A stretch of DNA of 64,000 nucleotides from Flavobacterium coralii (GTDB taxonomy: Bacteria > Bacteroidota > Bacteroidia > Flavobacteriales > Flavobacteriaceae). The translations under genes were made by a program, and so were the position numbers. How positions within the stretch are numbered: the stretch's first letter is position 1; each line of letters starts with the position of its first letter. The notes beneath the pieces were generated by a model. It did no database searches. It had not been told where the DNA came from and saw only the letters and a list, made by a program, of their open reading frames with translations. Shown piece after piece: positions 52,239-62,900 of the stretch. The stretch spans positions 396,170 through 460,169 of the forward strand of contig NZ_JAHDIU010000003.1 in NCBI RefSeq assembly GCF_019891545.1, read 5' to 3'.

Positions 52239-52766
52239 TTAAACAATAATCAATATACTTAACCATTTATGGATAAACCAATGTTTACCTCCAAATTTTG
52301 TCTTATAGAAATTAATTTTGTTAAAGTCTTTCATGAGTAGGTGCATACCTTTCCATTTTTGGTAATATCTTGGGGCATATTCAATACCTACAAGTTTTTC
52401 CATTTTAGTATTATGCCACTCTAACAGTTCAAGGAATGATTTATTCTTCTTTGTACTCTCTCCTGTATATAGCAGGTAAATATCATCTACATCAAATTCC
52501 ATTTCCTGGACTTGGAGCATTAAAAAAGCCTTATTAATCTTCTGACTAATAAGGCTCAATTGTGTATTAATAAAATTATTTTCCTCTGAGGAAGGTAAGG
52601 CTTTCTGCTTTTTACTGTTCCAATAATCAGAATTTATAAATTGTCCAGTGGCAAATTCTTTTCTCTTATTTTGTAGAGTTAATCTGCATTTTATAGGACA
52701 AGTACCTTTATTATTTACTTTATTACGTTCTATCAGGAACAGTATGGTTAGTTTATTGTCTTTCAT
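52239..52766 (-). pseudogene. Truncated tyrosine recombinase (integrase), N-terminal part only
   Basis: 175 residues. The N-terminal arm-type domain is intact (KLTILFLIERNKVNNKGTCPIKCRLTL, RKEFATGQFINSDYWNSKKQKAL), followed by the start of the core-binding domain (SFLELLEWHNTKMEKLVGIEYAPRYYQKW). Bacteroidota integrases of this kind are about 400 residues. The catalytic domain (Arg...His-x-x-Arg...Tyr) is absent, and the last about 20 residues (FGGKHWFIHKWLSILIIV) look unrelated. The fragment lies 190 bp from tRNA-Pro, in the orientation expected for an element integrated beside it. It marks an old integration event. Confidence 0.85.
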
Positions 52767-52786
52767 GATATTAAAGATTTAATTTT

Positions 52787-52827
52787 GGGTGCCTAGTTAA
52801 TTTTATTGGGTGCCTAAATGGGTGCCT
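52787..52827. repeat. Three direct copies of GGGTGCCT upstream of the integrase fragment
   Basis: 8-bp units at 52787-52794, 52808-52815 and 52820-52827, in the same orientation, between the integrase start and tRNA-Pro. The spacing resembles arm-type or regulatory binding sites of tyrosine recombinases, but no function is shown. Confidence 0.55.
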
Positions 52828-52913
52828 TTTTTTAAATCAAAAAGGGGTAAATAGGACAGATAAGAGGAATTCTATAGAGTAGTAAAAACCTCTGTAAAAT
52901 AGCTATATAAACA

Positions 52914-52943
52914 AAAAACCACCTGATTGCTCAAGTGGTTTTT
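52914..52943 (-). terminator. Terminator of tRNA-Pro
   Basis: 9-bp stem AAAAACCAC / GTGGTTTTT (52914-52922 with 52935-52943), with a further TGA/TCA pairing inside the loop. 11 bp past the tRNA 3' end on the minus strand. Confidence 0.75.
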
Positions 52944-52953
52944 GTATAATATG

Positions 52954-53027
52954 TCGGGATGACTGGATTCGAACCAGCGACCCCTAGCACCCCATGCTAG
53001 TACGCTACCAGGCTGCGCTACATCCCG
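52954..53027 (-). tRNA. tRNA-Pro (anticodon GGG)
   Basis: 74-nt cloverleaf on the minus strand. Acceptor stem CGGGATG / CATCCCG (7 bp), anticodon stem CTAGC / GCTAG with loop ATGGGGT (U33, anticodon GGG), T-arm GCTGG-TTCGAAT-CCAGT, discriminator A. CCA is not encoded. It forms the right edge of the accessory island. Confidence 0.93.
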
Positions 53028-53101
53028 AATTTTTTATTTTGGGTGTGCAAATATATTTTATTTGTGCGAATAAATAAAAACCAGATTATTTAAAAATCTG
53101 C

Positions 53102-53560
53102 CTATGTCGAAACATATATATCTACTTCGGCATCCTGCCAGTTGTGGCTGCGCTCATCGTATATTTCTATATCGGCTTTATAAGCACGGGCAAAATCCTT
53201 TTGCCATATATCCCGCCATGCGTCTGCAATACAATCAGGCATTTTACCTTTAGCAGTAAATTTTACATAATCGGCAGGTGGTATAACAATACTTTCCATA
53301 CCTTCAGGCACAACAGCACCCGGCGCAACCCTGCAACCTATAAAGTATGAAAATTGCTGTGTATAGTCGCCTTCATAATCAAAATATACTGCATACAGCT
53401 TTTCATCAAGCTTTTCAGGTACTTTTATAAAATATTCGTCTTGTTCAAACTGTTGCCACAGTTTGCCGCAATCCCGGCCCGACTGCCCGTTAGCGTTAGT
53501 TGTTTTATGTGGCAATGCAATGCCGGCAAGGTACAGGGTATCTAAATGTTGCTTTTCCAT
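53102..53560 (-). CDS. GyrI-like / AraC-effector-binding-domain protein
   Basis: 152 residues, no DNA-binding domain. Pattern of the Bacterial transcription activator effector-binding (SOUL/GyrI) fold: LYLAGIALPHKTTNANGQ near the N-terminus, KLWQQFEQDEYFIKVPEKLDEKLYAVYFDYEGDYTQQFSYFIGC, GMESIVIPPADYVKFTAKG, ADIEIYDERSHNWQDAEVDIYVST. The family binds small, often lipophilic or cationic ligands. Ligand unknown. It is a single gene between tRNA-Pro and bTHX and is more GC-rich than the island, so it marks the return to core DNA. Confidence 0.85.
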   Translation of the reverse strand: MEKQHLDTLYLAGIALPHKTTNANGQSGRDCGKLWQQFEQDEYFIKVPEKLDEKLYAVYFDYEGDYTQQFSYFIGCRVAPGAVVPEGMESIVIPPADYVKFTAKGKMPDCIADAWRDIWQKDFARAYKADIEIYDERSHNWQDAEVDIYVST

Positions 53561-53567
53561 AAGTGTG

Positions 53568-53598
53568 TAAATAAAAAGGCAGCCGCACAGGCTACCTT
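53568..53598 (-). terminator. Terminator of the bTHX gene
   Basis: 9-bp stem AAGGCAGCC / GGCTACCTT (one mismatch), 5-nt loop, then a T5 tract on the minus strand, 15 bp past the bTHX stop. Confidence 0.7.
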
Positions 53599-53613
53599 AT
53601 CAATGAATTTAGT

Positions 53614-53724
53614 TTAATTGTTTGAAGATTCAGTGCTTCCGGAATTTTTATCCTTTGGCCTTCTTACTCCGAATGAGCCACGCCAAATTTTTCCTCTTTT
53701 GGTTTTCTTGTCTCCTTTTCCCAT
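53614..53724 (-). CDS. Small ribosomal subunit protein bTHX
   Basis: 36 residues from the ATG at 53722-53724: MGKGDKKTKRGKIWRGSFGV then RRPKDKNSGSTESSNN. The strongly basic GKGDKKTxRGKIWRGSFGVRRPK sequence is the signature of the Thx/bTHX proteins, which sit at the head of the 30S subunit in Thermus and occur in Bacteroidota. Length and charge match. It is too short for usual gene-size cutoffs and easily missed. Confidence 0.93.
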   Translation of the reverse strand: MGKGDKKTKRGKIWRGSFGVRRPKDKNSGSTESSNN

Positions 53725-53799
53725 AAAAGTTATAATTTGAAAGTTACTACACTCTCAAATTTACAAAAACAAGTTATAAATCCCAAACTATATTACTGG

Positions 53800-55938
53800 T
53801 TACTCCTCAAATCCCTGTATCAATATATCAAGTATTTTAATAGCCGCATCGCTTATTTTGGTTCCGGGGCCAAATACAGCTACAGCACCTGAATCAAAAA
53901 GATACTGGTAATCCTGTGCCGGTATTACGCCACCTACAATAACCATAATATCTTCTCGTCCGTACTTTTTAAGCTCCTCAATAACCTGCGGGACAAGTGT
54001 TTTGTGTCCTGCCGCCAATGATGATACACCTAATATATGTACATCATTTTCTACCGCCTGCTTTGCTGCCTCTGCCGGGGTTTGAAATAGCGGGCCAATA
54101 TCTACATCAAAGCCCACATCAGCATAACCGGTTGCTACAACTTTTGCGCCGCGGTCGTGCCCGTCCTGTCCCATTTTCGCAATCATGATGCGCGGGCGAC
54201 GGCCTTCAAGCTTCGCAAACTTATCGGCAAGCTGCCTTGCCCTTTCAAAACTTTCGTCGTTCTTTATTTCTTTACTGTACACCCCGCTGAAAGATTTAAT
54301 TTGTGCTTTATACCTGCCATAAACTGTTTCCAGCGCATCGCTTATCTCGCCAAGCGTTGCCCTGTGCCTTGCAGCATCTACAGCTAAAGATAACAAATTA
54401 CCTTCGCCCGACCTTGCCGCTTCAGTAAGCTTTTGCAGGCACTCTGAAACTTTTTGGTTATCGCGGGATGCTTTTATACTTTCCAGCCTTTCAATCTGCT
54501 GCCTGCGCACAGTTTGGTTATCTACCTCTAATATGTGCAACGGATCTTCTTTTTCAAGGCGGTATTTGTTAACGCCTACAATTATATCCTGCCCACTGTC
54601 AATACGCGCCTGCTTGCGTGCAGCCGCTTCTTCTATGCGCAGTTTGGGTATCCCCGCTTCAATGGCTTTCGTCATGCCGCCCAGTTCTTCTACCTCCTGT
54701 ATAAGCGCCCAGGCCTTGTGGGCTATTTCATTAGTCAGGCTTTCTACATAATAACTGCCGGCCCACGGGTCTACCGTTTTGGTAATCTTAGTTTCTTCCT
54801 GAAGGAAAATCTGTGTGTTACGTGCAATACGCGCCGAAAAATCTGTTGGCAGGGCAATAGCTTCGTCAAGCGCATTGGTGTGTAAAGACTGTGTGCCGCC
54901 AAATGCTGCTGCTGCTGCCTCTATACACGTACGCGCCACGTTGTTAAAAGGATCTTGCTCAGTAAGGCTCCAGCCGCTTGTCTGGCAGTGGGTGCGCAGT
55001 GCGAGCGACTTCTGGTCTTCCGGATTGAATTCCTGTAACAATTTGGCCCACAGCATACGCCCTGCACGCATTTTGGCAATCTCCATAAAGTGGTTCATGC
55101 CAATAGCCCAGAAGAATGAAAGTCGGGGAGCAAAATCATCTATTTTCATGCCTGCCGAAAGTCCTGTACGGATGTATTCCAAACCATCGGCAAGGGTATA
55201 GGCAAGTTCAATATCGGCAGTAGCGCCGGCTTCCTGCATGTGGTAGCCCGATATACTTATTGAGTTGAACTTTGGCATGTTCCTGCTGGTATATTCAAAT
55301 ATATCAGCTATTATTTTCATGGATGGGGCAGGAGGGTAAATGTAGGTATTCCGCACCATAAACTCTTTAAGGATATCATTCTGAATTGTCCCCGAAAGTT
55401 GTTTGGGTGCAACGCCCTGTTCTTCTGCCGCTACAATATAAAATGCCATGATAGGCAACACTGCACCATTCATGGTCATCGAGACCGACATCTCCCCAAG
55501 CGGAATCTGGTCGAACAACACTTTCATATCCTCAACACTGTCTATAGCCACGCCTGCCTTACCCACATCGCCCACTACGCGCTCATGGTCGCTGTCATAG
55601 CCCCTGTGTGTGGCAAGGTCAAACGCTACTGAAAGCCCTTTTTGCCCGGCCTCAAGGTTGCGGCGGTAAAACGCATTACTTTCTTCGGCAGTACTAAAGC
55701 CTGCATACTGGCGTATTGTCCAAGGGCGTCGCACATACATGGTTGCATAAGGGCCGCGCAGGTTAGGTGCAAAACCGGCTGCAAAACCAATATGTTCAAG
55801 CCCCTGTATATCCTCTTCAGAATAGTGTTGCTTTACAGCTATCCCCTCGGCAGTAGTAAGGGTTTCACTATTATTTTGATAATTTACGGTTTTCGGCTTT
55901 TCTGTTAATGTAATATGTTGAAGGTCTTTTCTTTTCAT
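53800..55938 (-). CDS. Methylmalonyl-CoA mutase, large (alpha) subunit
   Basis: 712 residues, the usual length. It interconverts succinyl-CoA and methylmalonyl-CoA using adenosylcobalamin. Motifs: [33 protein letters not shown] in the substrate domain, [26 protein letters not shown]. The C-terminal B12 domain has the DxHxxG cofactor motif in [23 protein letters not shown], and [25 protein letters not shown]. 11 bp after mutA in the operon udk-ftsB-mutA-mutB. It likely links propionyl-CoA/odd-chain metabolism to the TCA cycle. Confidence 0.96.
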   Translation of the reverse strand: MKRKDLQHITLTEKPKTVNYQNNSETLTTAEGIAVKQHYSEEDIQGLEHIGFAAGFAPNLRGPYATMYVRRPWTIRQYAGFSTAEESNAFYRRNLEAGQKGLSVAFDLATHRGYDSDHERVVGDVGKAGVAIDSVEDMKVLFDQIPLGEMSVSMTMNGAVLPIMAFYIVAAEEQGVAPKQLSGTIQNDILKEFMVRNTYIYPPAPSMKIIADIFEYTSRNMPKFNSISISGYHMQEAGATADIELAYTLADGLEYIRTGLSAGMKIDDFAPRLSFFWAIGMNHFMEIAKMRAGRMLWAKLLQEFNPEDQKSLALRTHCQTSGWSLTEQDPFNNVARTCIEAAAAAFGGTQSLHTNALDEAIALPTDFSARIARNTQIFLQEETKITKTVDPWAGSYYVESLTNEIAHKAWALIQEVEELGGMTKAIEAGIPKLRIEEAAARKQARIDSGQDIIVGVNKYRLEKEDPLHILEVDNQTVRRQQIERLESIKASRDNQKVSECLQKLTEAARSGEGNLLSLAVDAARHRATLGEISDALETVYGRYKAQIKSFSGVYSKEIKNDESFERARQLADKFAKLEGRRPRIMIAKMGQDGHDRGAKVVATGYADVGFDVDIGPLFQTPAEAAKQAVENDVHILGVSSLAAGHKTLVPQVIEELKKYGREDIMVIVGGVIPAQDYQYLFDSGAVAVFGPGTKISDAAIKILDILIQGFEE

Positions 55939-55949
55939 GCTTCTTGTTT

Positions 55950-57326
55950 CTATTTAACAACAGATGTATCTTCTGCATCAAGTCGTTCTTTTTCAATTCG
56001 CTCGGCAAGTCTTCTTTCAATAACAGGTACAATAAGCGTTTTACGCGAATCTGTTTTTACAAACGGATACAGCTCTATATCGCCGTTCATCCTGTCATTT
56101 TTATTGGGATATTTATTAGTGCCCAGCAGTATCTCCCTGCCACTGTCAAAAAGCTCCTGCTCTTTGGCGGCAGTCTCCTGTATTTTGCGTTGTATAGTCC
56201 CTTCTTTCAACTGGTGAAGAAAACCACCACTGGCTTCAATATCTTTAATCAGTACCAGTGCCTTTTCCGCCAGTTGTGCGGTAAGCTCTTCAATATAATA
56301 AGCGCCATCGGCAGCATTATTTACTTTATCAAAGTAACTTTCGTGCTTCAAAATAAGAAGCTGGTTGCGCGATATCCTGTCGCCAAACTCATTATTTTTA
56401 TGGTAAATGGCATCATAAGCCATATTGCTTACAGCGTTTGCACCACCCAATATCGCACTCATGCACTCTGTTGTGGTGCGCAGCATGTTTACATTATAAT
56501 CATACAGGGTTTTATTCCTTTTAGATGGCGTTGCCAAAATATGGCATTCTTCGTTATGCCCGTATTCTTTAGCTATAACGGCAAACAACTGCCTTAAAGC
56601 CCTTAGCTTGGCTATTTCGAAAAAATAATTGCATCCAACCGAAACCTGTATAACCATAGGCTTATTTATAGTTGCTATAGCATTAAAGTACTCGTTTGCA
56701 TGTGCAAGGGTGTAGGCTATCTGCTGTACAATATTTGCACCTGCATTTTGGTAAAGGCCGGCATCAGTGCTAAGGAAGCTGATATTACTGCATGCAATAG
56801 CTATGGTGTTAAGCGCATCAATGTCTTTTTCCATATTGCCGAACCAGTTACCGTCTTTAGCAAGGTGGCCTATAGGGTCGAGCATCACATAAAAAACGGC
56901 ATCATTTTGCTTTGCAATACTGTCTAACTGTTTAACGAAATCGATTGAGAGAAAACCTAATTTAAAATAAACAGGTGTTGCTTTTAAATCTATTGCATTT
57001 AGTAGTTTTTCTACATCAGTCCCCTCATTATCAATGGTAAAACGGATACTCTCGGCGCCGCGTTTTAATGTTGTGGCTGCCCTTTCGGCAGATTTATCCA
57101 CATCATGCACATAAATATCCTGGCAAATACTAAAGCCGGTATTATTGCCTGTAGCCGATGCCGCCACAGTTTCATCATAATGATAAAAAGGCTTAACTTT
57201 TATCCCTTCAGGGCTTTCCCAAACAAGTGTTTCGTTATAATCGGCTCCTTTAAGCTCAAATTGTATCTGCTGTTTCCATTGTTTGGATGATACATGCTCA
57301 AAACCTTCAAATAGTTGTTCGCTCAT
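55950..57326 (-). CDS. Methylmalonyl-CoA mutase, small (beta) subunit
   Basis: 458 residues. Barrel-domain relative of the large subunit: [37 protein letters not shown] at the N-terminus, [68 protein letters not shown]. It lacks a C-terminal cobalamin domain and DxHxxG motif, so it is shorter than the roughly 620-residue small subunit of Propionibacterium. It is the non-catalytic partner of the large subunit. Gap to mutB 11 bp, and to the FtsB-like gene upstream 11 bp. Confidence 0.92.
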   Translation of the reverse strand: MSEQLFEGFEHVSSKQWKQQIQFELKGADYNETLVWESPEGIKVKPFYHYDETVAASATGNNTGFSICQDIYVHDVDKSAERAATTLKRGAESIRFTIDNEGTDVEKLLNAIDLKATPVYFKLGFLSIDFVKQLDSIAKQNDAVFYVMLDPIGHLAKDGNWFGNMEKDIDALNTIAIACSNISFLSTDAGLYQNAGANIVQQIAYTLAHANEYFNAIATINKPMVIQVSVGCNYFFEIAKLRALRQLFAVIAKEYGHNEECHILATPSKRNKTLYDYNVNMLRTTTECMSAILGGANAVSNMAYDAIYHKNNEFGDRISRNQLLILKHESYFDKVNNAADGAYYIEELTAQLAEKALVLIKDIEASGGFLHQLKEGTIQRKIQETAAKEQELFDSGREILLGTNKYPNKNDRMNGDIELYPFVKTDSRKTLIVPVIERRLAERIEKERLDAEDTSVVK

Positions 57327-57337
57327 GCAGTTCTTTT

Positions 57338-57691
57338 TTATAAAGCTTTAGAGTTGGTTTGCTCTTCGGGCATTTCCTCCTCAAATTCAATTATATAAAT
57401 ATCTTCGTCCTCGCGTTTCATATAATACTTTTCGCGGGCATATTTTTCGGTTTGGTCAGGGTTTTGCAGCTGCTTAATGCTGGTACTGTCTTTCCTTATT
57501 TCCTTTATGTAGTATTCCTTATTTTCCTCCAGTTCCTTTATTTCATTATCCAATACCGGATGATCGAAATAAAGTGAGTAGTTATCAATAAAAACCATCC
57601 ATACAGCAAAAAAAATGATAACCAGCACATAGCGGTTCCCTATAAATTTAAGGAAAGGGTATTTAGCGGTCAATTTACTGAAAGGTTTCAT
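57338..57691 (-). CDS. FtsB/DivIC-type septum formation initiator
   Basis: 117 residues. Short cytosolic N-terminus, one membrane helix (RYVLVIIFFAVWMVFIDNYS, about 21-40), then a coiled coil (LDNEIKELEENKEYYIKEIRKDSTSIKQLQ) and the conserved TEKYAREKYYMKREDEDIYIIEF. That is the standard DivIC/FtsB sequence. It joins FtsL and FtsQ in the divisome. Position between udk and mutA, with 84 and 11 bp gaps, is a Flavobacterial arrangement and functionally mixed. Confidence 0.9.
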   Translation of the reverse strand: MKPFSKLTAKYPFLKFIGNRYVLVIIFFAVWMVFIDNYSLYFDHPVLDNEIKELEENKEYYIKEIRKDSTSIKQLQNPDQTEKYAREKYYMKREDEDIYIIEFEEEMPEEQTNSKAL

Positions 57692-57775
57692 ATTGTAAAT
57701 TTATAAACTATTACAAAGTAATGTGTTTTTTATCCAATTATCTTTTGATATATAGCTAATTGGCAAATATAGGTA

Positions 57776-58384
57776 TTATAATATCCTTTGGTTGATAACC
57801 GCCCTTACCACATCAATGGCTACGGTATTGTAACGATCGTTAGGAATAATTATATCGGCATGGGCCTTTGTAGGCTCAATAAACTGCTCGTGCATGGGTT
57901 TCAGGGTGGTTTGGTAGCGGTTAAGTACTTCTTCCATATCCCTGCCGCGTTCAGCTATATCCCTGCGCAGGCGGCGTATAAGCCTTTCGTCAGAGTCGGC
58001 GTGAACGTATATTTTAATGTCAAACATCTCACGCAGCTTAGGGTCAGATAATATAAGTATGCCCTCTACAATCATTACCTTACGCGGATGTGTTACTATA
58101 GTATCGTCTGTGCGGTTGTGGGTAACAAAAGAATAAACCGGCTGCTGTATAACATTACCTTTTTTCAGCTCGGTAAGGTGGGCTGCAAGCAGTTCAAAAT
58201 CAATTGCCCGCGGGTGGTCAAAGTTAATTTTTGCACGGTCTTCAAAACTCAGGTGGGAGTTATCCCTGTAATAGGAGTCCTGAGAAATTATCCCCACCTC
58301 CGTAAGCGGAAGCTCGTTCATTATCTGGTGTACAACTGTTGTTTTACCGCTTCCGGTGCCACCTGCAATTCCTATAATAAGCAT
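57776..58384 (-). CDS. udk: Uridine kinase
   Basis: 202 residues. It phosphorylates uridine/cytidine to UMP/CMP in pyrimidine salvage. P-loop GGTGSGKTT (9-17), SQDSYYRD, the substrate segment KINFDHPRAIDFELL, VEGILIL, and the lid with SDERLIRRLRRDIAERGRDMEEVL. Length and motifs fit. First gene of an operon leading to ftsB and mutAB, with a -7 box upstream. Confidence 0.96.
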   Translation of the reverse strand: MLIIGIAGGTGSGKTTVVHQIMNELPLTEVGIISQDSYYRDNSHLSFEDRAKINFDHPRAIDFELLAAHLTELKKGNVIQQPVYSFVTHNRTDDTIVTHPRKVMIVEGILILSDPKLREMFDIKIYVHADSDERLIRRLRRDIAERGRDMEEVLNRYQTTLKPMHEQFIEPTKAHADIIIPNDRYNTVAIDVVRAVINQRIL

Positions 58385-58413
58385 TAGTTAAATTGTATTG
58401 TTTTGCGTTGGTG

Positions 58414-58421
58414 CAAAAATA
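58414..58421 (-). promoter_or_regulatory. Candidate -7 box (TATTTTTG) of udk
   Basis: Minus-strand TAnnTTTG match 29 bp upstream of the udk ATG (58384). No clear -33. Confidence 0.4.
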
Positions 58422-58516
58422 ACAATTATAAAAGGTGTTTGTATAACGCACCGCATTTTAAATCAAGATTTAATATTGGCAGGTATAATCGGCAATACAT
58501 TAATAAAAAATATAGC

Positions 58517-58524
58517 TATATTTG
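58517..58524 (+). promoter_or_regulatory. Candidate -7 box (TATATTTG) of the GH13-like gene
   Basis: Exact TAnnTTTG match, 20 bp before the ATG at 58545. It supports this start over an upstream in-frame one. Confidence 0.45.
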
Positions 58525-58544
58525 AACAAACAGTGCCAAAGGCT

Positions 58545-59879
58545 ATGAAAAAACTACTGATTGTATTCGCGATGCTTGGCTGTATTGCCACCGCAGCTGC
58601 GCAGGAAATTATATATGAAACCAATAACCCTGCTTTTTTTGACAGCAACAATGACGCCATGCAGGATGAAGAGGGTATAAAACAACTCATAGAATACTTA
58701 TACCGACTTGGTTTTACGTCTGTAATGCTTGGCGAAAATTACCTGACGGGTTTTACTGAAACGCTTTATGATAAAGACAAACTACCTGAAGGTTATACAT
58801 CATTAATAACAACTTTAAAAAAGCGTGGGTTTAAAGTATATCAGGCTGTTAATATTTCGGCAATATCAGATAATCATCCGTGGCATACAGAGTCTTTAGG
58901 TAAGCCTGCTTCAGCATACACCCGCTATATCATGTATGCCGATAAGCAAAATAAACAACCAGTAAGAACAGCAGGAGGTATGATAGCCCTTAATGTAAAA
59001 GAGCCTGCCGTAAAAGAATATTTTATAAAAGTTCTTGGCAGCCTTAGTGCCGGGCTTGATGGTTTGCGGCTGCAGCAACAAAAACATTCTGTAAGTTATG
59101 GTAAGGAGTTCTGGAACCCGGTTACAGAAGCTCTTAAAAAAGCGAATCCGGAAATACAGGTTTTCCTGATGCCTGCCGCAGGTACATCTGTACACACCTC
59201 TTTTAATGATGTAAATGCTGATAAAGTTTATGCAGGTACTTTAAGCAAAGCTATCATCCAAAAAGATAAAAAAGCCATTACTGCTACTGCCGACAGTATA
59301 TTTAAATCGCCCGGTACTACAGAGCCTGTAGTATATCTTGATATACCCGCAAAGGGCACATCATATAAAGAAGGCCAGTTAAAGGCATTTGCTGCTGTAA
59401 ACATTTTGTTGGGCGGGCTGCCCTCTGTTGCTTCGGGACAGGAATATTATGGAGCTGAAAATAGAAGTAATGCATTTATATGGAAAGAACCCCTTAAGCG
59501 CAGTGACAAAGAAGTATGGCTTAAAGAAAATAGTACTGAATGGGAGCAACAGCAGAAGAATGAACTTTCTTTATGGAGCTTTTACAGGGAGCTAATAAAC
59601 CTTAAGCGCAGGTATCCGTCTGTTGGCAAAGGCACCTATAAATATATTGATAACAGTGCGCCTAACGTGCTAACTTTTGTGCGTGATGCGGGTACTGACA
59701 AGGCTTTTGTAATGATAAACCTTTCGGGAGAGCAGCAGGAAGTTACCATTACGGGCAACGATGTAAACCTGGATTTTTTATTGCTGACTATGGGCTCTGC
59801 TAACTATAACTTTAAAAAGGCAGGCCGCACAGTTGTATTGCCGCCTTATTGGGTGCAGGTTTGGCGCATTATGAAGTAG
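58545..59879 (+). CDS. GH13 alpha-amylase-like secreted protein, apparently catalytically inactive
   Basis: 444 residues from the ATG at 58545, which begins a signal peptide (MKKLLIVFAMLGCIATAAAQ). A longer frame upstream would bury it. The chain follows the GH13 barrel: EGIKQLIEYLYRLGFTSVMLGENY, FKVYQAVNISAISDNHPW, AFAAVNILLGGLPSVASGQEYYG, FYRELINLKRRYP, and a C-terminal beta domain. Where amylases have the nucleophile Asp (GFRxD), this has GLDGLRLQQQKH (Gln). I find no acid/base Glu in the next barrel strand (VFLMPAAG) and no NHD motif. So it is probably a carbohydrate-binding or structural relative, not a hydrolase. Confidence 0.75.
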   Translation: MKKLLIVFAMLGCIATAAAQEIIYETNNPAFFDSNNDAMQDEEGIKQLIEYLYRLGFTSVMLGENYLTGFTETLYDKDKLPEGYTSLITTLKKRGFKVYQAVNISAISDNHPWHTESLGKPASAYTRYIMYADKQNKQPVRTAGGMIALNVKEPAVKEYFIKVLGSLSAGLDGLRLQQQKHSVSYGKEFWNPVTEALKKANPEIQVFLMPAAGTSVHTSFNDVNADKVYAGTLSKAIIQKDKKAITATADSIFKSPGTTEPVVYLDIPAKGTSYKEGQLKAFAAVNILLGGLPSVASGQEYYGAENRSNAFIWKEPLKRSDKEVWLKENSTEWEQQQKNELSLWSFYRELINLKRRYPSVGKGTYKYIDNSAPNVLTFVRDAGTDKAFVMINLSGEQQEVTITGNDVNLDFLLLTMGSANYNFKKAGRTVVLPPYWVQVWRIMK

Positions 59880-59946
59880 AGTGTTAATTTACATTAGGTT
59901 AAACTTAATTTTATTTGCAGGAAACACCGCCCCGGGTATAGATTAA

Positions 59947-59954
59947 TACTTTTG
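59947..59954 (+). promoter_or_regulatory. Candidate -7 box (TACTTTTG) of the third giant surface protein
   Basis: TAnnTTTG match, 40 bp before the ATG at 59995. A TTTG at 59914-59917 is 29 bp away, too far for a standard -33. Confidence 0.45.
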
Positions 59955-59994
59955 GTTGCAATGACTTACATGCAATTAATAATTAATTTATGCT

Positions 59995-62900
59995 ATGGTA
60001 AAAAAATTACAACCTACTTTTAAAAAAATCTGCGCATTTGCCGTATTACTGGCAGTTTCACTGTCTTACGGGCAATCTGCGCCAACAGCCACACCGGCTA
60101 CAAACGTGCTTTCGGGCAGTTTTACTGCTAACTGGGATGCCGTTACAGGTGCTACCGGTTACTATCTCGACGTTAGTACCTCGCCAACTTTTGGTACAGG
60201 TACTTTTGCTACCGACCTTTTCATATCTGAATATATAGAAGGCTCTGGCTTTAATAAATATATAGAAATATATAATGGTACAGGTGCAACGGTTAACCTT
60301 GCCAACTATGAGTTGAGGCTTTTTACTAATGGTTCTGCTACACCTTCACAAACACTTGCGCTTAGTGGCAGCCTTGCTAATGGCGAAGTTGTTATCTACC
60401 GTAATTCACAGGCAGCAATACACGCTTTTACTTTAACTACAATAGTAAATAATACCGTTATCAATTTTAACGGAGATGATGCTGTCGGGCTTTTTAAAGT
60501 AAGTACGAATGCCTATGTAGATGTATTTGGCAGCATAGGGCAGGATCCGGGGAGCGACTGGTCAGCGGGTTCATTCAGCACAAGCAATAATACCCTGGTA
60601 AGGAAACCTACCGTTACAGGTGGTGTAACCAATACATCAACCACAGGATTCCCGACACTTGCAGCAGAGTGGACAGGATATCCTAATGATACAGGTACTT
60701 ATTTAGGCAGCCATACTTTTTCAGGGGGGGTTACACCTTCTTTTGTAGCAGGCTACAACAGCCTTGATGTTGGCAACGTTACCTCTTACCAGGTTACCGG
60801 CCTTGATGATAACACAGTATATTACTACAGAGTAAGGGCCTATAACGGTACAGGCACATCTTCCAATTCCAATACTATAAATGTAACTACAGCATCATGC
60901 GCTGCTGTACCGGTACCAATCGTTGCACCGCTAACACTTTGCAGCCCTGCAACAGTAGCCAACCTTACGGTAGTATCAGGGCAAAACCCACAATGGTACA
61001 GCGCTATAATAGGCGGTACGGCATTGGCTTCAACAGCTACTGTTACTTCAGGTACTTACTATGCTTCGCAAACCGTAAACGGATGCGAGAGCGGTAGGAT
61101 AGCCGTTCCGGTAATAGTTAACCCTTCACCGGATGCACCACAGGTTACCAACCTTTCTTTCTGCGGAAGCACTACAATAGCCGACCTTACAGTTACATCA
61201 GGTACTAATCCGCAATGGTATGCCGCCCAGACAGGCGGTACGGCACTTGCCGGTACAACAGCAGTAACTACCGGTACTTATTACGTTTCTCAGTCAAACG
61301 GTACTTGCGAAAGTGCAAGGGCTGCTGTGCAGGTAACAGTAAATCCGGTTCCGGATGCACCTGTTGCTGACGCACTTTTACTGTGCGGAGCATCAACAGT
61401 TAGCGATTTAACAGTAACATCAGGCCAGGGCATACAATGGTATGCTGCCGAAACAGGCGGAACAGTGCTTGCAGCAGATGCTGCCGTAACTACAGGTACC
61501 TATTATGCTTCTCAAACGGTAAACGGTTGCGAAAGCACCAGGACAGCCGTAAGTGTAACGGTAAACCCTATACCTGCCGCACCAACAGTAACGCCGCTTC
61601 TTTTTTGCGGTACAGCTACAGCCGCCGAACTTACAGCTACTACAACAGGAACACCTGTATGGTATGCCGATGAAACAACTGCAACAGCTTTAGCAGCCGA
61701 TACAGTACTTGCTACCGGAACTTATTATGTTTCTCAGATAGTTGACGGTTGTGAGAGTGAAAGGACAGCCGTTACCGTAACGGTTAACCCGATACCGGAT
61801 GCACCGGTTGCGGCAAGTCAGCTTTTTTGCGGTACTGCACAGGTTAGCGACTTGATGGTCACTACGGGAACTGCTGTGCAATGGTATGCAGCTGAAACAG
61901 GCGGCACGGCACTTGCTACAGATGCAGCCGTAACTACCGGTACCTATTATGCATCGCAAACTGTTGACGGTTGCGAGAGCGCAAGGACAGCCGTTAGCAT
62001 AACTGTTAACCCTGTGCCGGCAATACCAACGGTAACACCACTTCTTTTCTGTGGTACGGCTACTGCAGCAGATCTTACTGCTACTACAGAAGGCGCCGCA
62101 ATATGGTATGCCGATGCTGATACTGAAATAACTTTAGCTTTAGATACACAACTTGCTACCGGAACTTATTATGTTTCTCAAATAGTTAATGGCTGCGAAA
62201 GCGAAAGGGCAGCCGTTACCGTAACGGTTAACCCGATACCTGCCGCACCGGTTGCCGCTGAAACTGTACAGGAGTTTTGTGGTATGGCTACTTTAGAAGA
62301 TATAAACATTGCAGGCGATAGCATACTTTGGTATGCTGCTGCAAACGGAGGTGAAGCGCTTGACGCTACTACAGCCCTTACAGAGGGTACAGTTATATAT
62401 TATGCTTCACAAACTGTAGGCGGATGTGAGAGTGATGTAAGGACAGCCGTTGCTGTTACTTTAAACGTAACACCTGCACCTGAAGCTGAAGATATAACCC
62501 TTTGCGGTATGCCAACAGTTGGCGAGCTTACAGTTGCCGGTGCTGAAGATGTACAGTGGTACAATGCTGAAACAGGAGGCGAAGCCCTCGCTGCCGATGC
62601 TGCTGTTGCAACAGGTATATACTATGTTTCTCAAACTGTTGATGGTTGCGAAAGCGCAAGGGCATTGGTTCAGGTTACGGTAACACCTGCCCCTGATGCA
62701 CCAACTGCCGATAACCAAAATTTTTGTGGTACTGCTACTGTAGCAGAACTGTCTGTAATTTCAGGTGATATGCCGCAATGGTATGCTACAGAAACAGGCG
62801 GAATGCCGCTATCTGAAAATACTGTTTTAACGGAAGGTACTTATTATGTTTCGCAAACCGTTAATGGTTGCGAGAGCGCAAGGACAGCCGTTCAGGTAGA

